From Paramagnetospirillum marisnigri (lineage in GTDB: Bacteria; Pseudomonadota; Alphaproteobacteria; Rhodospirillales; Magnetospirillaceae): a DNA stretch of 64,000 nt. The notes below the pieces were generated by a model that was not told where the DNA came from, did not search any database, and worked only from the letters and a program-made list of their open reading frames with translations. The stretch covers positions 1 to 64,000 of the forward strand of contig NZ_LWQT01000042.1 in the NCBI RefSeq assembly GCF_001650715.1, written 5' to 3'. Position numbers and translations under genes: made by a program. Every line of letters starts with the position of its first letter. The stretch's first letter is position 1. Shown here one piece after another: positions 61,132-64,000 of this stretch.

Positions 61132-62226
61132 CTACCCATTGGGGGCGGATTTGATGATGGCGCTGACCGGCACCAGCACCAGCCCCTTGGCCTCCAGCCC
61201 GCCGATCCATCCCGCCAGCGCCTCGATAGTGCCGTCATGGGGATGGCCGATGGCGATGGCGAAGCCGTGCTTGCGGGCATGAGCCTCGGTCTTGGCCAGT
61301 TGCGCCCGCACATGCGCGACGCCCTGGTCATTGTCGAGGAAGATGTGCCTTGTGGCGAAGGGAATGCCGAACTGGCGCGCGAGATCGGCGCCCACCGTGC
61401 GCTCCGAGGTCACCGAATCGACCCAGACCAGACCGCGACGGCGCAATTCCTCCATCACCACCCGCATTCCCGCCGCTTCCGAGGTGAAGCGGCTGCCCAT
61501 ATGGTTGTTGATGCCCACATAGCCGTCGAAACGCGACAGGCCCCAGTCGAGGCGGCGGCGAATTTCCTCGGCCGACAGCCCCACCTCCAGCACTTCCGGC
61601 CCGGGATCATAGCTGGCGCTTTGCGGCTGCATGGGCACATGCACCATCAATTCGTGGCCATGGGCGCGGGCATCGGCGGTCTGGCGGGCCAGGTCATCGG
61701 CATAGGTCATATAGGACAGGGTCAGCGGCGCCTTCAGGGCGGCCATCCGTTCGCTCCGGCGGCGGTCCACGCCCAGGTCGTCGATGATGACGGCGATCAT
61801 GGGGCGCCCCTGCACCTTGGGGGCGGGAACCGCATGGCGCAGCCAGACGGCGGCGCCGGGGGGAGCCAATTTGGCCATGGGGGCAGGCGGCGCGCTGGGC
61901 CGGGTCACCACCACCACGTCGGAGGCATGGCCCAGTTCCAGAGCCTCGGTGGAGCCTGGATCGGGTCGCGGCGGTGGTGGCTGGATCAGTGGCCGGGTGT
62001 CCTCGGGCTCCTCCTCCACCTTGCTGGATCGAGGCGCGGGCGCGGGATCAACGCCGATCACCGGGGCGGGCGCCTGCTCCATCCTGGCCGATCCGCCCGG
62101 GGGCGGCTTCGACGACCAGCGGCCGACGCCCAGGCCCACCGCCACGCCGACCACCAGCACGGCCACCATCAAGGCCACCAGGACCCAGGGGCGCTCCCAC
62201 AGGGGCTGCTTGCGCCCCATCAGCAT
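61132..62226 (-). CDS. Divergent polysaccharide deacetylase family protein
   Basis: The 364-residue protein has a short cytoplasmic start, one membrane helix (about 14-36, VLVALMVAVLVVGVAVGLGVG), a Pro-rich linker to about 125, then the NodB-like domain of the divergent deacetylase family. Motifs seen are IAVIIDDLGVDRRR (metal-binding Asp), ELMVHVPMQP, NNHMGSRFT and IGHPHDGTI. It acts in the periplasm. The start at 62226 follows GAGG; an in-frame ATG at 62220 is equally possible. Confidence 0.85.
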   Translation of the reverse strand: MLMGRKQPLWERPWVLVALMVAVLVVGVAVGLGVGRWSSKPPPGGSARMEQAPAPVIGVDPAPAPRSSKVEEEPEDTRPLIQPPPPRPDPGSTEALELGHASDVVVVTRPSAPPAPMAKLAPPGAAVWLRHAVPAPKVQGRPMIAVIIDDLGVDRRRSERMAALKAPLTLSYMTYADDLARQTADARAHGHELMVHVPMQPQSASYDPGPEVLEVGLSAEEIRRRLDWGLSRFDGYVGINNHMGSRFTSEAAGMRVVMEELRRRGLVWVDSVTSERTVGADLARQFGIPFATRHIFLDNDQGVAHVRAQLAKTEAHARKHGFAIAIGHPHDGTIEALAGWIGGLEAKGLVLVPVSAIIKSAPNG

Positions 62227-62333
62227 CCGCCTCACATCCTTGCGCCCCACGCGGCACACTCCCGGCTTTGAAAGAACCCCCGGCGGGTTATAGCCGCCAC
62301 GACGCCACGGCGCAAAGACTCCCTCGGGGCGGG

Positions 62334-63149
62334 TCAGCGCCCCAGCGAGGCACCGAGATCCAGGCCCGATGGACGCGACAGTGGCCCGGCCCGGGTCGAA
62401 CTGGCGGCCCCCAGCGCCATGGCGGTGGATTTCAGGCCGCCGACCGAGGCGGCGACCCCCATTTCGCCCTTGGACGGGATCACCGCCACATTGATAGCCA
62501 CCAGCCTGATCTGGTCGCCGACCCAGGCGAAGACCGGTCCGCCGGACTCGCCCTGAACCGCGTCGCAATCGTGATAGAACACACCCGGCCGGGGCTGCTC
62601 CAGCAGGCGGCACCCCAGATGGGCCAGGGGCACGAAGGCGCGGTCGCGGCCGTAGCCCGCCACGCCGATGGTCATCCCCGTCTTGGGCTCGGCCAGGGCG
62701 ATCCAGCCGATTTCGTCACCCACCGGGTCCTCCAGCTCCATCAACGCCCAGTCGTCGGCGCGGCTGTTGGAGGCCTGACGGTCGTCGCCGAACTGCCAGC
62801 CCGGCGCCGGATGCAGCGCCACCACCTTGGAGGCCTTCAGATACTCCCCCCGGTCGAAACCGGCGACGAAGGTATAGGCCGAGGCGGGCATGGGCCGCTG
62901 GGTGCGGCGATTCCACAGGCAATGGGCGGCGGTGGCCACCAGCTTCGGCCCGATCAGGGTGCCGCTGCAATGGCCGATGCCGAAATTGACCCGGCCCATG
63001 GCGCTCCAGGGAAAGGCGGCGGGCTCCATGGCGAGGCGCTGGTCGGCGCCCTTGATGCCGTGCAACTGCCGATCGGAAAGCTTGGTCTGGGCCGAAGCGG
63101 GCATGGCGAAAGCCAGCATCGCCAGGACGAGGGCAAACCACCTTACCAT
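62334..63149 (-). CDS. Secreted trypsin-like serine protease
   Basis: The 271-residue S1-family protease has a Sec signal peptide (MVRWFALVLAMLAFAMPASA). The triad is visible: His in VATAAHC, Asp in DDWALMELED, Ser in GESGGPVF. Cysteine pairs (HCSGTLI...AAHC; LGCRLL...HDCDA) suggest two disulfides. The start at 63149 overlaps the end of the upstream ELM1-family gene by seven bases and has GGAG upstream. Confidence 0.87.
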   Translation of the reverse strand: MVRWFALVLAMLAFAMPASAQTKLSDRQLHGIKGADQRLAMEPAAFPWSAMGRVNFGIGHCSGTLIGPKLVATAAHCLWNRRTQRPMPASAYTFVAGFDRGEYLKASKVVALHPAPGWQFGDDRQASNSRADDWALMELEDPVGDEIGWIALAEPKTGMTIGVAGYGRDRAFVPLAHLGCRLLEQPRPGVFYHDCDAVQGESGGPVFAWVGDQIRLVAINVAVIPSKGEMGVAASVGGLKSTAMALGAASSTRAGPLSRPSGLDLGASLGR

Positions 63150-64000
63150 CCCATCCGCTCCTTGATGGCGCGAGCCACGTCGCCCGCCGTGTCCAGCCGG
63201 GGTCGTTCGGCCTCCTGCCCGTCCACTCCCGCCGTCAGCGGCCGCGCCGCCCCCAGCCGGTAAAGGCTGTCGTGCAGGCGGGCATGCTTGGCCGAGACCC
63301 AGCCGGGCGGCGCCCAGATCAGCAGCGGCGCGGCGGATGCGGTGGCCTCGCAGCACATGGACACCGAATCGCCGGTCACCACCACGGTATCGGCCAGGGC
63401 CAGGAAGCCGAAATAGGGGTTGTCGCCCGGCTGGCCGAACAGGTGCAGCCAGCGCGGTTCGGGCAGGCAATCGGCCAGCACCCTGCTCTGCTCGCTCCCG
63501 GTGCGGCGGCTGGTGGTCAGCAGCACCGAGCCGCCGGTCTCCCGCGCCAGCGCCGCCACCTCCCCGCCCAGGGCGCGGGCCATCTCCACCGGAAACGGGC
63601 GCTTGCGGGTGGCGCCGCCGACGATCACCGCCAGCCAGGGGCGCGGCAGATGGGCAAAGCGCCCGCGCCAGATATCGGCCTCGGCGGCAAGGCGGGCCGT
63701 CGTCACCCGATGGGGGGCGCCGATCATCTCAAGGATATTGGCCGCTGGGCGGGGCCGGTCATGGGCGGGAACGGCGATCAGGTCGAAATCGTCACGGCCG
63801 GGAAAGCCGGGATCCATGATCTGAGCCAGGAAGGCCCCCGAGCGGCGCTTGATCCAGCGCGCCACCGGGGCAGTACGGCGACCGGCGGCGATCACCAGAT
63901 CGGGCCAGGGCGGAGCCAATGCTGCACGGCTGTCGGCCGTCACTCCCAGCAGCCCGGCGCCCCTCAGGGCGTTGGGCAGGGCACCAAGGCGATCGTAGCG
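63143..64000 (-). CDS. ELM1-like (mitochondrial fission ELM1 family) protein, 5' end beyond the window
   Basis: The visible 285 codons lack the N terminus: the frame stays open to the right edge, and the edge codons read RYDRLGALPNALRGAGLLG, which matches the family's early region. The glycosyltransferase-B-like motifs PPWPDLVIAAGRRTAPVARWIK, AVIVGGATRKRPF and VVTGDSVSMCCEATA are typical. Function in bacteria is unclear; a glycosyltransferase fold is known for the family. The GTG at 63943 is not the true start. Confidence 0.85.
   Translation of the reverse strand, partial: RYDRLGALPNALRGAGLLGVTADSRAALAPPWPDLVIAAGRRTAPVARWIKRRSGAFLAQIMDPGFPGRDDFDLIAVPAHDRPRPAANILEMIGAPHRVTTARLAAEADIWRGRFAHLPRPWLAVIVGGATRKRPFPVEMARALGGEVAALARETGGSVLLTTSRRTGSEQSRVLADCLPEPRWLHLFGQPGDNPYFGFLALADTVVVTGDSVSMCCEATASAAPLLIWAPPGWVSAKHARLHDSLYRLGAARPLTAGVDGQEAERPRLDTAGDVARAIKERMGW

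Overview
The window is a 64 kb chromosomal segment of a high-GC alphaproteobacterium. Gene content, codon bias and gene order (tpiA-secG-pyrG-kdsA-eno-ftsB-pdhABC-lpd-lipA-ratA) fit Rhodospirillales, most likely a Magnetospirillum/Phaeospirillum relative. The genus is inferred from general resemblance, and no magnetosome gene is present. I saw no rRNA or tRNA genes, CRISPR array, prophage or transposase.

Layout. 1-2.7 kb: copper defence (copA, cueR) with a MerR-type promoter. 2.8-4.1 kb: a single-domain response regulator and an unknown protein. 4.3-10.1 kb: a first branched-chain amino acid type ABC transporter (livHMGF, a small membrane protein and, further on, its binding protein), interrupted by a lysine/alanine-rich protein with a ribbon-helix-helix-like tail. 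10.1-15 kb: a Cys-rich copper-storage-like protein, an MFS transporter, a D-lactate dehydrogenase-type flavoprotein, two tiny paralogous proteins and a DUF2189 membrane protein. 15-27.4 kb: a catabolic island with a MarR regulator, crotonase, 3-hydroxyacyl-CoA dehydrogenase, a second five-gene ABC importer, feruloyl-CoA-synthase-like ligase, thiolase and acyl-CoA dehydrogenase. Read together, these encode uptake, CoA activation and beta-oxidative side-chain shortening of phenylpropanoid-type acids. Three copies of one inverted repeat (TGTTG-N7-CAACA) mark the likely MarR operators.

27.5-38.7 kb: HU, a Cache-domain chemoreceptor, glutamate synthase gltBD, a soluble chemoreceptor with a globin-coupled-sensor-like domain lacking the proximal His, and a Crp-type regulator. 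The regulator is followed by a perfect CRP-type site, a promoter and an intrinsic terminator that look like a small-RNA gene. 38.7-53.3 kb: the conserved core block (ratA, lipA, lpd, pdhCBA, ftsB, eno, kdsA, pyrG, secG, tpiA). pdhB and pdhC both carry an in-frame copy of a dispersed palindromic repeat in their linkers. 53.4-56.6 kb: a vapBC-type toxin-antitoxin pair and a sulfur cluster (dsrE-like, tusA, sulfide:quinone-reductase-like, DUF1641) lie between tpiA and ppiD. 56.8-64 kb: ppiD-trpE, a PadR-like unknown, copZ with its own CueR-type promoter, a divergent polysaccharide deacetylase, a trypsin-like protease and the 3' part of an ELM1-family gene that runs off the right edge.

The copper genes at both ends form one inferred CueR regulon. 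The lipoylation gene lipA sits beside lpd and the pdh genes that use its product. The two Liv systems are separate: one is probably for amino acids and the other is probably dedicated to aromatic acids.
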